A DNA stretch of 64,000 bases from Granulosicoccus sp. (GCA_023301795.1 JALZVU010000042.1:1-64000), one strand, 5' to 3'; shown: positions 1 through 9,323, counted from the stretch's first letter. The notes: generated from the sequence alone by a model not told the origin. Numbers and translations are program-made.

Positions 1-101
1 GTCTTCTGGAACCTGGGGTGTCCACGGGTAGTTTCATTGCCTTAGCATTCTTTGTCATTGGGCTTGGTTCCATGAGTTTTCTACTTTTCACCAAGCTATA
101 A
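1..101 (+). CDS. C-terminal fragment of a membrane protein (5' end outside window)
   Basis: The frame is open from the left edge to a TAA at 99-101. It encodes about 32 residues, mostly a continuous hydrophobic stretch rich in Phe, Leu, Ile and Gly that ends in Thr-Lys-Leu. This looks like the last transmembrane helix of an integral membrane protein whose body lies outside the window. The family cannot be named from so short a piece, and a chance open frame is possible. Confidence 0.4.
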   Translation, partial: LLEPGVSTGSFIALAFFVIGLGSMSFLLFTKL

Positions 102-371
102 AATGCATGATTAGTTATTGCATTGAAAACCTCAATAGCGAGTGAACCAGTGAGTGAGCAATGTCCGTTTTGAATATGGCTAACAGGGCGGTAGACAGCC
201 TAATGGTAAATTTAAACCTATCCTCGCCGCTATCACCGTTGATGTATTAAACCTGTCAGCACATGCCATTCAAAAAATAGTAGATTAGACTCTGCAAACG
301 GCTTCTGACCAGTTATTGGCATACGGCTGTGAACCTATGTGGCGCTATGGTATCGATACCGGAGGTTGTGA
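102..371. other. Intergenic region upstream of the dikinase-like gene
   Basis: About 270 bases are AT-richer than the flanking genes and hold no gene I can support. A 30-codon frame at 161-250 has no ribosome binding site and no recognisable product. A GGAGG at 361-365, six bases before the ATG at 372, is the ribosome binding site of the next gene. No promoter was assigned with confidence. Confidence 0.5.
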
Positions 372-3365
372 ATGTCTATCTGTAAATCTAAGGGTGGTGT
401 GAGCGCGCAATATGTAACGGTCGTTTGTTTCGTAACGTCAATACTCTGGGGCAGTGTGTCGCTGGCCGCAGGTGATAAAACAGAGCTGCTTGATAATGCA
501 ACTCTGGCAGGCTACCGAGCTGCCATCACAGATATGAAGGATCAACCACGAGGTCCTTTCAAACGGCTCAGATGGTTCTGTAACGATGGTACTATACTGC
601 CGCCTAAATCGTTTGCATGTCAGCCTCACGGCGGTGGTCGACAGCACGGGCAATGGAGTGACGCCACAGTCGAGCTGCGTGAAAACGGGTTCTACATCGG
701 CAACGTTCTAGCTGCAACAGACCCTCTTGCGGTAGTCAATAATTATTCGCCGGAGGGTGAGCTCCAAGCGCTCATGCTGGAGCAATTTCTGGTTGATGTG
801 GATGACGGTTGGATATTAAGAAAAGCACGCTCGTACAGAGGGGCTTTTCAGATTGAAAACGAGCAGGAGGTTGGCTCGCAAATACTTAAGGCGTTAACAT
901 CTGACAATGCGCCTTTTGAGACGCGCTATCTACTAATTTTGGAAGCCTTCAAACGACTGCCATTCACTGCTGGAGATCAGTCTCTGGTTAACACAGTTCG
1001 AACTACCGCATCAAGTCTGAATGACGAGGATAAGGCGTTTGGAGATCTGCGTAACAGCATTCATGGAAAACTGAGCATCGATGATGCAGCAAGGGTAAGA
1101 GCCTATGCTGAACAGAATCGACAGTCTCCGCGTCACGCGGATATGATTCAACTGGCTGACAACATCGACTTGATTTTTTCACCAGGGACCGTTGAGGCTA
1201 CCTTACGTGATTTAGTTGATTTTGCTCCGACTGTGTTTCAGGCAATACTTGATCTATGGAGGTCAAGTACCAATCAGCCTGAAAAATACAGTGCATTGGC
1301 AGATGCGATGTTTCTACTGCGTGAGTATTTGCAAGTTAATAGTTCGCAACGATTTGAAGGCTTTCAGTTAGTTGCCCGGCTAGAGCAGGCCGCTTTCTCC
1401 AGTGGAAGTTTATTACGACAGTATTACCAACAGTCCTCGTCGAACAACGATTCGCTTGTCTCGCGGAGAAAAATAATATCCTCCTTACTTGCCGGTCACA
1501 AAATGTTGTACGGCGTGGGGTTGTTAACCAACGCTGAGTATGCCCAAGCGAATAAGTGGGTACGCGATGCGAATGGCCAGTCAGATAAAAACGACAATAC
1601 AACGGCGTCTTTTAGCTTAACGGACTATCAATCGTTATTACGCAATCTGGAACGTATTCCGGTTTGGTCGGAACGGCGTGTACAGTTCTTTTTTGGTGAG
1701 CAGGTCCGCCGATTTTCCAGTATAGAGCCACTCGCGATCAATTACGTCCCTGATCGTTTAAGAGGCTCTCCATTGCTCAGCTATACCGAGATGCTTAAGT
1801 CTCTAACAGCGGATGCGGCAGTGTTATCGGGTGTCCAGCATAGCTTCTTTGACAAGCCCGTAAGCTATGGTTTCAGAGTCCTGAATCCAGGCGTTGCGAA
1901 GGGTGAGCTGCACACACCTGAAACTTTAGAAGCACTTGTGCTCAAGCCGGATGAAGTGGTATTGGTGGTGCCTGAAACCCTGGCTGACCTGCCGGCAGTG
2001 ACAGGTATACTCACCGCGTTCGAAGGCAATCAGCTTTCACACGTACAGTTGTTAGCTCGAAATCTTGGTGTGCCGAATGTAGTGGTAACTCAGGAGTTGA
2101 TCAATGAATTACCAAAGTACTACGGAAAGAAAATAGAAATACTGGCTAGTAAGAACGGTGTGGTTTCTATTAATTTACTCTCGTCGGATGGTCAAACCAG
2201 CAACACTGAAGCTGCGCAAGCAATCAAGTCTAACGCAATTGATTTTCTCATCAAAGTAGACGAAGCCAAGCTTGATCTGACGCAGACAGAATCAATCTCT
2301 ACCAAAGACCTCGACGCAACAGCATCAGGGGTCACTGTTGGACCAAAAGCTGCCAAAGTGGCGCAACTGAGCAAGCAGTTTGCCGGCACTGTTCCACCGG
2401 GTGTTGCCATACCCTTTGGTAGTTTCAGAAAGTTGCTTGATGATAATTTGCACCCTAATGGTGACACCATGTTCGACTGGATCAAATCTCAATATTCACA
2501 GATGAGCCTGCTGGATGGTGCTGAATTAGCTGATTTTCAAACCGCCTTTCTTGATGAGTTAACCGCATGGTTTTCTACGGTGGAGCTCGATTCTCAATTT
2601 GTTAGTGATTTGCGTGAAAAAATGCGCACTGAATTTGGTGAAGAAGGCACCTACGGTGTATTTGTGCGCAGTGATACCAACGTTGAGGATTTACCCGGTT
2701 TTACCGGCGCAGGTTTGAATCTGACTGACCCACATGTTGTTGGTTTTGATGCGGTGCTGGAATCCATTCGTAACGTATGGGCCTCGCCTTTTAGTGAGCG
2801 TGCTTTCGGTTGGCGCCAGGCCAGAATGGATAAGCCCGAACATGTGTATACGGCCATTTTGTTGCATAAAAGCGTGGCATCAGACAAATCAGGTGTGTTG
2901 GTCACAACTGATATCTTTGACGGGCAGGATAATAAGCTCTCGGTGGTACTAAACGAGGGTGTCGCTGGCGGTGTTGATGGACTCTCGGCAGAAAGTGTCA
3001 GGATTGATCGTAGCTCTGCCGCTACTGATCTACTGGCAAGTGCCACGGCCGACCGTAAGCGAATATTGTTAGATCAGGGTGGCTCGTCAATGGTTCCAGC
3101 CAGCGGTGTAAGCCGTCAGTTGAATGAACAGAACATACGTGATCTTATTGCCTTTAGTGATCAGGTCGGCGGCTGGTTCAGCAACGATCAAAATGCCATC
3201 GCAGACGTTGAATTTGGTTTCAAGGAGGAGCAGTTTGTGCTGTTTCAGATAAGACCCTTGGTTGAGTCGGCTATCGGCAGTTCTGACCCCAGATTGGTTG
3301 AGATGGATCGAGCGCTCAATCAATTTGCGTCGACCCGTGTAATCCTCGATGAGGCGCCTCAATAG
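372..3365 (+). CDS. Secreted PEP/pyruvate-dikinase-type protein with glucan-water-dikinase-like domain order
   Basis: This 997-residue protein begins with a Sec-type signal peptide: Lys at 4 and 6, then a hydrophobic core ending near SLAAG at about residue 33. The first ~490 residues are not recognised. Residues ~495-610 match the phosphohistidine swivelling domain of PEP-utilising enzymes, with the candidate phosphorylated His557 in LSHVQLLARN. Residues ~650-990 match the PPDK N-terminal ATP-grasp domain, including the SDTNVEDLPGFTGAG stretch near 767-781. His domain before ATP-grasp domain is the order of glucan/phosphoglucan water dikinases, and opposite to PEP synthase and PPDK. The start is fixed by GGAGG six bases upstream. 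A signal peptide on an ATP-using enzyme is odd, because the periplasm lacks ATP. The substrate is unknown; a downstream serine hydrolase follows after 36 bases. Confidence 0.75.
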   Translation: MSICKSKGGVSAQYVTVVCFVTSILWGSVSLAAGDKTELLDNATLAGYRAAITDMKDQPRGPFKRLRWFCNDGTILPPKSFACQPHGGGRQHGQWSDATVELRENGFYIGNVLAATDPLAVVNNYSPEGELQALMLEQFLVDVDDGWILRKARSYRGAFQIENEQEVGSQILKALTSDNAPFETRYLLILEAFKRLPFTAGDQSLVNTVRTTASSLNDEDKAFGDLRNSIHGKLSIDDAARVRAYAEQNRQSPRHADMIQLADNIDLIFSPGTVEATLRDLVDFAPTVFQAILDLWRSSTNQPEKYSALADAMFLLREYLQVNSSQRFEGFQLVARLEQAAFSSGSLLRQYYQQSSSNNDSLVSRRKIISSLLAGHKMLYGVGLLTNAEYAQANKWVRDANGQSDKNDNTTASFSLTDYQSLLRNLERIPVWSERRVQFFFGEQVRRFSSIEPLAINYVPDRLRGSPLLSYTEMLKSLTADAAVLSGVQHSFFDKPVSYGFRVLNPGVAKGELHTPETLEALVLKPDEVVLVVPETLADLPAVTGILTAFEGNQLSHVQLLARNLGVPNVVVTQELINELPKYYGKKIEILASKNGVVSINLLSSDGQTSNTEAAQAIKSNAIDFLIKVDEAKLDLTQTESISTKDLDATASGVTVGPKAAKVAQLSKQFAGTVPPGVAIPFGSFRKLLDDNLHPNGDTMFDWIKSQYSQMSLLDGAELADFQTAFLDELTAWFSTVELDSQFVSDLREKMRTEFGEEGTYGVFVRSDTNVEDLPGFTGAGLNLTDPHVVGFDAVLESIRNVWASPFSERAFGWRQARMDKPEHVYTAILLHKSVASDKSGVLVTTDIFDGQDNKLSVVLNEGVAGGVDGLSAESVRIDRSSAATDLLASATADRKRILLDQGGSSMVPASGVSRQLNEQNIRDLIAFSDQVGGWFSNDQNAIADVEFGFKEEQFVLFQIRPLVESAIGSSDPRLVEMDRALNQFASTRVILDEAPQ

Positions 3366-3401
3366 CACAACTACTGCTCTGATTTAAGTCTGAGATAAAA
3401 C

Positions 3402-4676
3402 ATGATTATAAATTTTTCAAAAACAGTGGTTCTATCAGGTGTTGTACTGGGTTCACTGATGACCACCAGTATGACGAGTGCCTACCCAATTGACGGTTAC
3501 GCGGAAACAGGTATTAACCGGCTTGAGTATTATCGCTTGAGCGATGTCGGTGAAATTGAAGGTAAAGTATTATACGAAGGTGCAAAGCGCTCAACAGATG
3601 AAATTCGACCACGGCTGATCAATGTGGACGGTCACTCCCAATTGCCTGAGCCAGACAAATCGATAAGTGCTCGGCTGTCACCACTTATTCCCGATCAACC
3701 GGAGAGTTACAGTATTGCTTTGCTGGATTTAAGCGATCCCGATGCCCCTGCCTATGCGGAACATAACGGCGATTACATAAGCAACGTTGGAAGTGTTGGA
3801 AAACTATTGGTGGCGGTGGCATTATTCTCAAAGTTGCAGGAAATTTACCCAGATGACGTGGAAATGCGACGCCAGATACTACGCGACACGATGGTAACTG
3901 CTGACGAATTTGTCATCAAAGATCACCATAAAGTTCGGTTTTGGAACACCGAAAAAAGAGAGTTGTCACATCGAGCGCTTAAGGTTGGTGATCGTGGGAA
4001 CCTGTACGAATATCTGGATTGGGCGCTCTCGCCAAGCTCTAATGCAGCAGCGGCTATGGTGCAAAGAGAGCTGCTGTTGCTAAGTCATTTTGGCAAAGCC
4101 TACCCGGTTAGTGATGAGGTTGCGCAATCCTATCTGAAGGACATAGCTAAAGCCGAGCTTGGTGAGCTATTCCTGGATGCGATGATATCGCCTTTGCAAA
4201 CAGCCGGGATTGATACTGATAAATTACGCCAAGGCAGTTTTTTTACACGCACAGGAAAAACCAGAGTTCCTGGCACCAATAGCGTTGGTAACTCTCGAGA
4301 GTTGGTGAAACTACTTTACTTAATGGAGGCTGGCAAACTGATTGATGCTTTTTCAAGTACTGAGCTTAAGCGACTTATGTATCTGACCGAACGACGTATT
4401 CGCTATGCCTCGCACCCCAATTTAAACCCTCATTCGATATATTTTAAATCAGGCTCGCTATATGGCTGCAAACCTGAAGAGGGTTTTGTCTGTGGGAAAT
4501 ATCAGGGAAACAGGATGAATATCCTAGCCTCCGTGGCCATTGTTGAGTCAGAGGAAGATGGTAAGAGCTATCATTATCTGGCAGTAGTCCAATCCAACGT
4601 GCTCAAAGTTAATTCAGCCGTTGCGCATCAAACGCTGGCTGCAAGGATCCATAAACTGGTCAAATCACGACACTAA
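3402..4676 (+). CDS. Serine hydrolase of the class A beta-lactamase/penicillin-binding fold
   Basis: This 424-residue protein has an N-terminal hydrophobic signal segment (about residues 8-27). It carries the three motifs of penicillin-recognising serine enzymes: S131-x-x-K134 (SVGK), S212-S-N214 (SxN) and K349-S-G351 (KSG, in place of KTG). Family knowledge predicts acyl-serine chemistry on a peptidoglycan-like or ester substrate in the periplasm. I could not find the ExxLN omega-loop motif that supplies the deacylating Glu166 of true class A beta-lactamases, so antibiotic hydrolysis is not supported. The gene follows the dikinase-like gene by 36 bases and may be cotranscribed with it. It ends 10 bases from the stop of a convergent second serine hydrolase. 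The natural substrate is unknown. Confidence 0.75.
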   Translation: MIINFSKTVVLSGVVLGSLMTTSMTSAYPIDGYAETGINRLEYYRLSDVGEIEGKVLYEGAKRSTDEIRPRLINVDGHSQLPEPDKSISARLSPLIPDQPESYSIALLDLSDPDAPAYAEHNGDYISNVGSVGKLLVAVALFSKLQEIYPDDVEMRRQILRDTMVTADEFVIKDHHKVRFWNTEKRELSHRALKVGDRGNLYEYLDWALSPSSNAAAAMVQRELLLLSHFGKAYPVSDEVAQSYLKDIAKAELGELFLDAMISPLQTAGIDTDKLRQGSFFTRTGKTRVPGTNSVGNSRELVKLLYLMEAGKLIDAFSSTELKRLMYLTERRIRYASHPNLNPHSIYFKSGSLYGCKPEEGFVCGKYQGNRMNILASVAIVESEEDGKSYHYLAVVQSNVLKVNSAVAHQTLAARIHKLVKSRH

Positions 4677-4686
4677 AGGTGCTGCC

Positions 4687-5640
4687 TCAGGACCCGGTGG
4701 AATGATATTTCTCAATGATTCTATCCAGATGCTTGATCATTTGTTCGAGAATAACACCGCCATTGGGCGTATTTGAAAGAGCGACAGCAATGTACTTGTG
4801 GCCATTTTCTGACTCGACGATAGCGCTATCGGAATGGTAGTTACGCCAGGTGCCCGATTTCCGGAAGATTTCGGCGGTCGGGTTTTCGCTTTTAAGGCCT
4901 TTGACAAATTTATGTTCAATTGCTGAGTCAGCCAATGTCTCTTTTATCAATGGGCAATACGTGGGATCGGTTAGCTCATTACGCTGAAGCATATAATAGA
5001 AGCGTGCCACCTGAATTCCGGTTGCTGCATGACTGAAATTTGTAAGAGGGTCTCGTTTCCAGGCTCCCTGCTTACCATAGGGTTTGCCAACCCACAATCC
5101 ACCGCCAGTATTCTCGTCATAGAACTGATAACGCTCGGACTGTAATATCTCAGCAATTCGGGGGGCACCTACCAAATTGTAGAGATAGGTAGCGTCACGG
5201 TTTGACGAGTGGCGAATCATGTTAACTAATGCCGCATTGATCTCAGGTGTCAGTTCCAAGTTATCCAGATGCGCTTCTTCGTACACAGCCAGTAAAATAG
5301 CAAGCTTTGGCAGGCTAGCGGCATAAAACGAGGTGCTGCCATTAGCTTGAGCAAGCTTAGGGTTATCGATATCAGTGATATCAACCAAAGTCACGGACAG
5401 TTCCTTTTTCTCGATATAGCTATCGAGTTCGTTCGCCTCTATCGCTTTGTCTAATAGCGCCTGCAGAGTTATATCCGACTGAGTTGGAAACCCGTTCATA
5501 TACGCGTTCGGATCCGTCAGACCCAATTGATCATCGTTAGTTTGACCAACCGCCAGTGGTGATTGCAAGAGCGCTGCAGTGGCTAAAACGACAAGTGGCG
5601 AAGATATGACTCGCTGCCAGATACTGGTATTCATGTTCAT
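4687..5640 (-). CDS. Serine hydrolase, class A beta-lactamase-like, secreted
   Basis: The frame is open further upstream, but the likely start is the ATG at 5640 (MNMNTS): an AAGGA lies about 11 bases before it and a signal peptide follows at once, with the hydrophobic core ending near SPLAVG at residue ~32. The product is 317 residues. Motifs are S109-L-P-K112 (SxxK), S145-S-N147 (SxN) and K261-S-G263 (KSG). An omega-loop ExxLN motif was not found, so this is probably a peptidase or esterase of the fold and not an antibiotic-degrading enzyme. It is convergent with the 424-residue serine hydrolase; the two share motif order but differ in length and overall sequence. The region between the two candidate starts overlaps the divergent YHS-domain gene's 5' region, which also favours the shorter protein. 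Confidence 0.75.
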   Translation of the reverse strand: MNMNTSIWQRVISSPLVVLATAALLQSPLAVGQTNDDQLGLTDPNAYMNGFPTQSDITLQALLDKAIEANELDSYIEKKELSVTLVDITDIDNPKLAQANGSTSFYAASLPKLAILLAVYEEAHLDNLELTPEINAALVNMIRHSSNRDATYLYNLVGAPRIAEILQSERYQFYDENTGGGLWVGKPYGKQGAWKRDPLTNFSHAATGIQVARFYYMLQRNELTDPTYCPLIKETLADSAIEHKFVKGLKSENPTAEIFRKSGTWRNYHSDSAIVESENGHKYIAVALSNTPNGGVILEQMIKHLDRIIEKYHSTGS

Positions 5641-5785
5641 TCGAATATTGAATCCTTGAGAGTGGAAGGCGTAAAATAAAACCTCTGGCTGGTTGAAGCC
5701 ATGTGCCAATCTGGAATAGTGCGTGCTTGAACTTAATCGCCTCCCAGACGTCCACCACACTACCACCCTAATTTGTGTAGATAAT

Positions 5786-6262
5786 ATGAAACATACTGCA
5801 TTTTTTCGATCTACTATCGCGTTCCTCGCTTTATGCGTCGTGAGTCTGGCCGCACACGCTGAGGAGCCTGTATCAAAGTCGCGCTTTGGTGGCGTCGCTA
5901 TTGGCGGGCATGATTCAGTGGCTTACCATGAGCTAGCACGTGCTCCGCAAGAGAGCGCTGTTGGTGGCGTCAAAACCTACACAGTGAAATACAAGGGCGC
6001 CAAATGGCGATTCTTGTCCGAGGAGAGCAGTAAGCTGTTCGCAGCTGACCCTGAAAAGTACTCGCCTGCCTACAACGGGCATTGTGCCAACGCGCTTAGC
6101 CTTGGTGAGGGTCTGGTTCGTACCGACGGCACACATTGGGAAATCTTCGAAGATCAGTTGTTTCTGTTTTATGCCGCTCGAGGACGTGACCGTTGGACAG
6201 ATGGCAATTGGCAGACGTATAAAGTGGATTCTGACGCCGCTTGGGAAAGGCTTTCGAAGTAG
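5786..6262 (+). CDS. YHS domain-containing periplasmic protein
   Basis: The start is placed at the ATG at 5786 (MKHTAF), because a signal peptide begins there and cleaves after AHA near residue 25. The frame itself opens earlier, at 5723. The 158-residue product has the YHS-family pattern: an IGGHDSVAYHE segment, aromatic KWRFLSEE, a DPEKYSPAYNGHC segment, and a C-terminal Trp-rich portion. YHS domains are small folds often linked to metal binding; this copy has a Cys and several His, but no specific ligand can be named. It is divergent from the 317-residue serine hydrolase and convergent with the LacI-type regulator. No functional link to either neighbour is evident. Confidence 0.75.
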   Translation: MKHTAFFRSTIAFLALCVVSLAAHAEEPVSKSRFGGVAIGGHDSVAYHELARAPQESAVGGVKTYTVKYKGAKWRFLSEESSKLFAADPEKYSPAYNGHCANALSLGEGLVRTDGTHWEIFEDQLFLFYAARGRDRWTDGNWQTYKVDSDAAWERLSK

Positions 6263-6306
6263 TCTCTAAGTTTGCCGGTGTCATGCGCTGCGTTTGCACG
6301 CCATCG

Positions 6307-7305
6307 TTATACTGTCGTCGTAGATTGGCGAAGACGAAGCGACACTGGCAAAATTACATCAGCGGGTACTGATGAATCAGGACTGTTAATCATCGCTAAC
6401 ATGGCGTCAATGGCCTCCTGAGCGATCTGATCAATCGGTTGCGCAACGGTGGTGACAGAGGGAAATACGTAGGCTACCAGTGGCGTATCGTCAAAACCTG
6501 TGACTGATAGATCAGTCGGAACAGACAAGCTCTTGGCACGTGCGGCATGCAAAATACCGATTGCGGCGATATCACTGGTTGCAATGATTGCCGTAGGGCG
6601 AGGAGTCCGGCCAAGCACTTCAAGTGCGAGCTCTGAACAGCCCTTGACGCTATGATCATTACTCAGGACGATTTCAGGGGGAGACAGACCCGCATCACTG
6701 AAGGCTTTTAAGGCTCCGGCTGCTCGCTCCTGTACAGGTTCAGCTTGTTCGGGGGCACCGACAACCGACACCTGTGTGTGTCCCAGATCGATAAGGTGTT
6801 TGGCGGCCATCTGGCCACCTGCAAAATGATCGGAGCTTACCAAAGGCGCGCCGATGCCTTTCAGTTTGCGATCGATAGCTATAACTGGAATCCGTGCATC
6901 TACAAGTTTTGAAAATACATTAACGTTGCCGCTCACTGAGGCCACCATGACGCCGTCAACTTGCTGCGCAAGTAGCATGTTGATGTATTCGGTTTCGTGC
7001 TTGAGATCTTCTGATGTTGAACAAATGAGTGTCTGGTAGCCTTGTGCAAACAAGACCTGCTCCAATCGATGAGCCAGCCGGGCAAAGAAATCCACTTTTA
7101 TCGAAGGCACCAGAACCCCGATCAAGTGACTGCGTCCGCTGCGTATCGTTCGGGCTCCCGCATTGGGGCGGTATCCCAGTTCCGCTATCGCTTTCTCGAC
7201 ACGCTCGCGTGTAGCGTCTGAAACGTAGCCTTTTTTATTCACAACCCGCGAGACCGTTGCAATTCCTGCCCCGGATAGTCGTGCTATGTCTTTAATCGTA
7301 GCCAT
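6307..7305 (-). CDS. LacI-family transcriptional regulator of the galactoside locus
   Basis: The 332-residue protein opens with a textbook LacI helix-turn-helix and hinge (MATIKDIARLSGAGIATVSR, then GYRPNAGARTIRSGRSHLIG). A periplasmic-binding-protein-like effector domain follows from about residue 60 to the end. Family members bind palindromes with a central CG and release them on binding a sugar. It is the last gene on the minus-strand galactoside arm, 107 bases after the MalG-like permease, so an alpha- or beta-galactoside or galactose is the expected inducer. The palindrome at 17141-17152 has the right form for its operator, but this is inferred. A second regulator of IclR type flanks the other end of the locus. 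Confidence 0.9.
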   Translation of the reverse strand: MATIKDIARLSGAGIATVSRVVNKKGYVSDATRERVEKAIAELGYRPNAGARTIRSGRSHLIGVLVPSIKVDFFARLAHRLEQVLFAQGYQTLICSTSEDLKHETEYINMLLAQQVDGVMVASVSGNVNVFSKLVDARIPVIAIDRKLKGIGAPLVSSDHFAGGQMAAKHLIDLGHTQVSVVGAPEQAEPVQERAAGALKAFSDAGLSPPEIVLSNDHSVKGCSELALEVLGRTPRPTAIIATSDIAAIGILHAARAKSLSVPTDLSVTGFDDTPLVAYVFPSVTTVAQPIDQIAQEAIDAMLAMINSPDSSVPADVILPVSLRLRQSTTTV

Positions 7306-7412
7306 TGTTAACGTCTATATTCTTGCACTCTAGTGAGTATCATACTGCACTCATTGAGGAGCCGCAGACACCGATTAGCCGACATTCAAGTGAAAACCAA
7401 AGCACCCTTGTA

Positions 7413-8264
7413 TCAACCCTTGGTCGCCCCTAGCGTCAGCCCGGCAATGAAGTGCTTTTGCATGGCAAAGAACATCAATACTGGAGGCACCGCAGCCAGC
7501 AAAGACGCCGCTGAAACAAGATGCCACTGACTGACAAACTGCCCATTCAGCGCTTTGACACCGGCTGTTATCGGTAAGGCATGATCGCCCTGAATCAATA
7601 CGGTGGCCCAGAAGTAGTCATTCCAGATGAAGGTGAATATCAGCACCGACAATGCTGCCACGGCAGGTTTTACCAGTGGCATCACCAGGTACCAAAAAAT
7701 CTTGAATTCGGCCACACCTTCAATCCTTGCGGATTCGATAAGCTCGAAGGGTAGAGCTTTTATAAAGTTACGCATGAACAGCGTACAAAAGCCAAGCTGA
7801 AACGCTGCGTGGAACAACACCAATCCATGGACAGTGTTGTACAGCCCAGTGTTCACTGAGAGATCTCTAACTGGCACCATCAGAATCTGAAAAGGGACAA
7901 AGTTACCCGCAACAAAAATGAAGAATAGCGGGATGGCCCATTTGAAACGATACACAGACAGCGCGTATCCGGTGAGACACGATAGCCCGACGGTCAGAAT
8001 CACGGTAGGTATCGTTATTTTTACTGAGTTCCACAAATACAGTCCCGCTTTGGATTGGGTAAATACTGCCGTGTAGTTTTCGATAAGCTGAAAGTCGGAA
8101 GGCCAGCCAAAAACGTTACCGGCATTAATGTCACCGCCCGGACGTATGGAGGTCAGTACAATCGCCAACAGTGGCAGTAACCAGATAAACAACGCTATGG
8201 GTAGCATGATCTGGTAGCCAGTGCGTACGCCAGCACTTGAGTGCTCAATAGGTTTTGGAAACAT
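7413..8264 (-). CDS. CUT1 sugar ABC transporter permease, MalG-like
   Basis: The 283-residue protein is an inner-membrane permease with about six hydrophobic segments. The cytoplasmic EAA loop, which docks on the ATPase, is visible as ESARIEGVAEFKIFWYLVMP. The length and the single-domain layout fit the MalG/second-permease branch of the carbohydrate CUT1 family. It starts three bases after the stop of the MalF-like permease, so the two are translationally linked. The ATPase of the system is not in this operon; the only sugar-type ATPase nearby is at 18177-19289 on the opposite arm. The substrate is inferred to be a galactoside from the neighbouring galactosidases. Confidence 0.92.
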   Translation of the reverse strand: MFPKPIEHSSAGVRTGYQIMLPIALFIWLLPLLAIVLTSIRPGGDINAGNVFGWPSDFQLIENYTAVFTQSKAGLYLWNSVKITIPTVILTVGLSCLTGYALSVYRFKWAIPLFFIFVAGNFVPFQILMVPVRDLSVNTGLYNTVHGLVLFHAAFQLGFCTLFMRNFIKALPFELIESARIEGVAEFKIFWYLVMPLVKPAVAALSVLIFTFIWNDYFWATVLIQGDHALPITAGVKALNGQFVSQWHLVSAASLLAAVPPVLMFFAMQKHFIAGLTLGATKG

Positions 8265-8267
8265 GAT

Positions 8268-9200
8268 CTACCCCTTCTCGTCCTGATACATGCGCCATAG
8301 GAAAAAGCTGATGTATACCAGCATGATGACAAACAACACGGTGGCAATTGCCGAACCGTAGCCATAGCGGAACCCATATTCAGACAAGGCTGTCTCGAAC
8401 ATGAAGTACGCTAGAACGTTGGACGAGCCGTAAGGCCCGCCTTGAGTCATGATGGCAATAAGATCAAAGGATCTGAGTGCGCCGATTACGGTTACCACGA
8501 TGGCAATAAAGGTGGCGGGCTTGAGCTGCGGCAAAATGATGTACCAGAGCATCTTCCAGCCTTTGGCATTGTCCAGACGGCCAGCTTCCACCTGATCAGG
8601 TGATACATTATTGAGGCCTGTGAGATACAGAATCATGCAATAGGCAATCTGCGGCCAGAGGCCTGCGAAGATAATGCCGAAGGTAACCAGATCCTCGTCT
8701 CCAAGTATGGAGGGTGGTGTAGCTCCAAAAAATTCCCACACAATGCCAACCACACCAAAGCTTGGATTGTAGAACCAGCTGAAGATCAGTCCAACAACTA
8801 CCTGACTGATAACGAAGGGAAAGAAGAACATCGATTTATAAAACCGAATGCCTGTGACCGTCTGATTTAAAAACAGCGCGATAGCAAGGCCGGCTGGCAC
8901 GGCCAGCATGTACAGGACCAACCACCAGAGATTGTTCTTGAGTGAGGTGTAGAACCTGTCATCGTCTATTAACTCGACGTAGTTGGCCATGCCAACCCAT
9001 TCTTTTGCACCCAAACCGTCCCAGGCAAATAGCGAGATCCAGATGGATTGAAAAATCGGAATGATGACGTACACAGAGAAGAATATCAGCCCTGGTAGCA
9101 GGAAAAACCAGGGGGCCAGTTTGATCCTGTTCCGGTGTAACCAGCTCGGTGGTTTGGCTGAGCCTTGGAGCGTTGCTGCGTTACCGCTTGCAGTAGTCAT
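8268..9200 (-). CDS. CUT1 sugar ABC transporter permease, MalF-like
   Basis: The 310-residue inner-membrane permease has a cytoplasmic N-terminus followed by about six membrane segments. Its EAA loop reads VEAGRLDNAKGWKMLWYIIL. The start ATG at 9200 has a GAGGAGAA ribosome binding site a few bases upstream. It lies between the binding-protein gene, separated by 123 bases containing a stem-loop, and the MalG-like gene, separated by 3 bases. It should form a heterodimeric channel with the MalG-like protein for galactoside import. Confidence 0.92.
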   Translation of the reverse strand: MTTASGNAATLQGSAKPPSWLHRNRIKLAPWFFLLPGLIFFSVYVIIPIFQSIWISLFAWDGLGAKEWVGMANYVELIDDDRFYTSLKNNLWWLVLYMLAVPAGLAIALFLNQTVTGIRFYKSMFFFPFVISQVVVGLIFSWFYNPSFGVVGIVWEFFGATPPSILGDEDLVTFGIIFAGLWPQIAYCMILYLTGLNNVSPDQVEAGRLDNAKGWKMLWYIILPQLKPATFIAIVVTVIGALRSFDLIAIMTQGGPYGSSNVLAYFMFETALSEYGFRYGYGSAIATVLFVIMLVYISFFLWRMYQDEKG

Positions 9201-9277
9201 ATTCCATTCTCCTCAATGTGGGCCTCGCCTTACACCGCAACGCCTGTGGGCTGCAGGGGCTGGTTGCCGTGTGAAGA

Positions 9278-9310
9278 GGGCTCAGGCAGCAACAAAAACC
9301 ACCTGAGCCC
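9278..9310 (-). terminator. Stem-loop between binding-protein and permease genes
   Basis: A perfect 9-bp inverted repeat, GGGCTCAGG/CCTGAGCCC, with a 15-base T-rich loop (in the minus sense) begins about 13 bases after the stop of the binding-protein gene. There is no clear U-tract. In many binding-protein-dependent importers such a structure lets most transcripts end, or protects the upstream mRNA from exonucleases, so that binding protein exceeds permease. That role is inferred here. Confidence 0.6.
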
Positions 9311-9323
9311 CTTCGGTCACAAA

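Noticed and set aside
161..250. 30-codon reading frame
   Set aside because: No ribosome binding site, no recognisable product and no context; likely chance.
3402..5640. Class A beta-lactamases (antibiotic resistance)
   Set aside because: SxxK, SxN and KSG are present, but the ExxLN omega-loop motif was not found and the lengths are atypical, so only a serine hydrolase call is supported.
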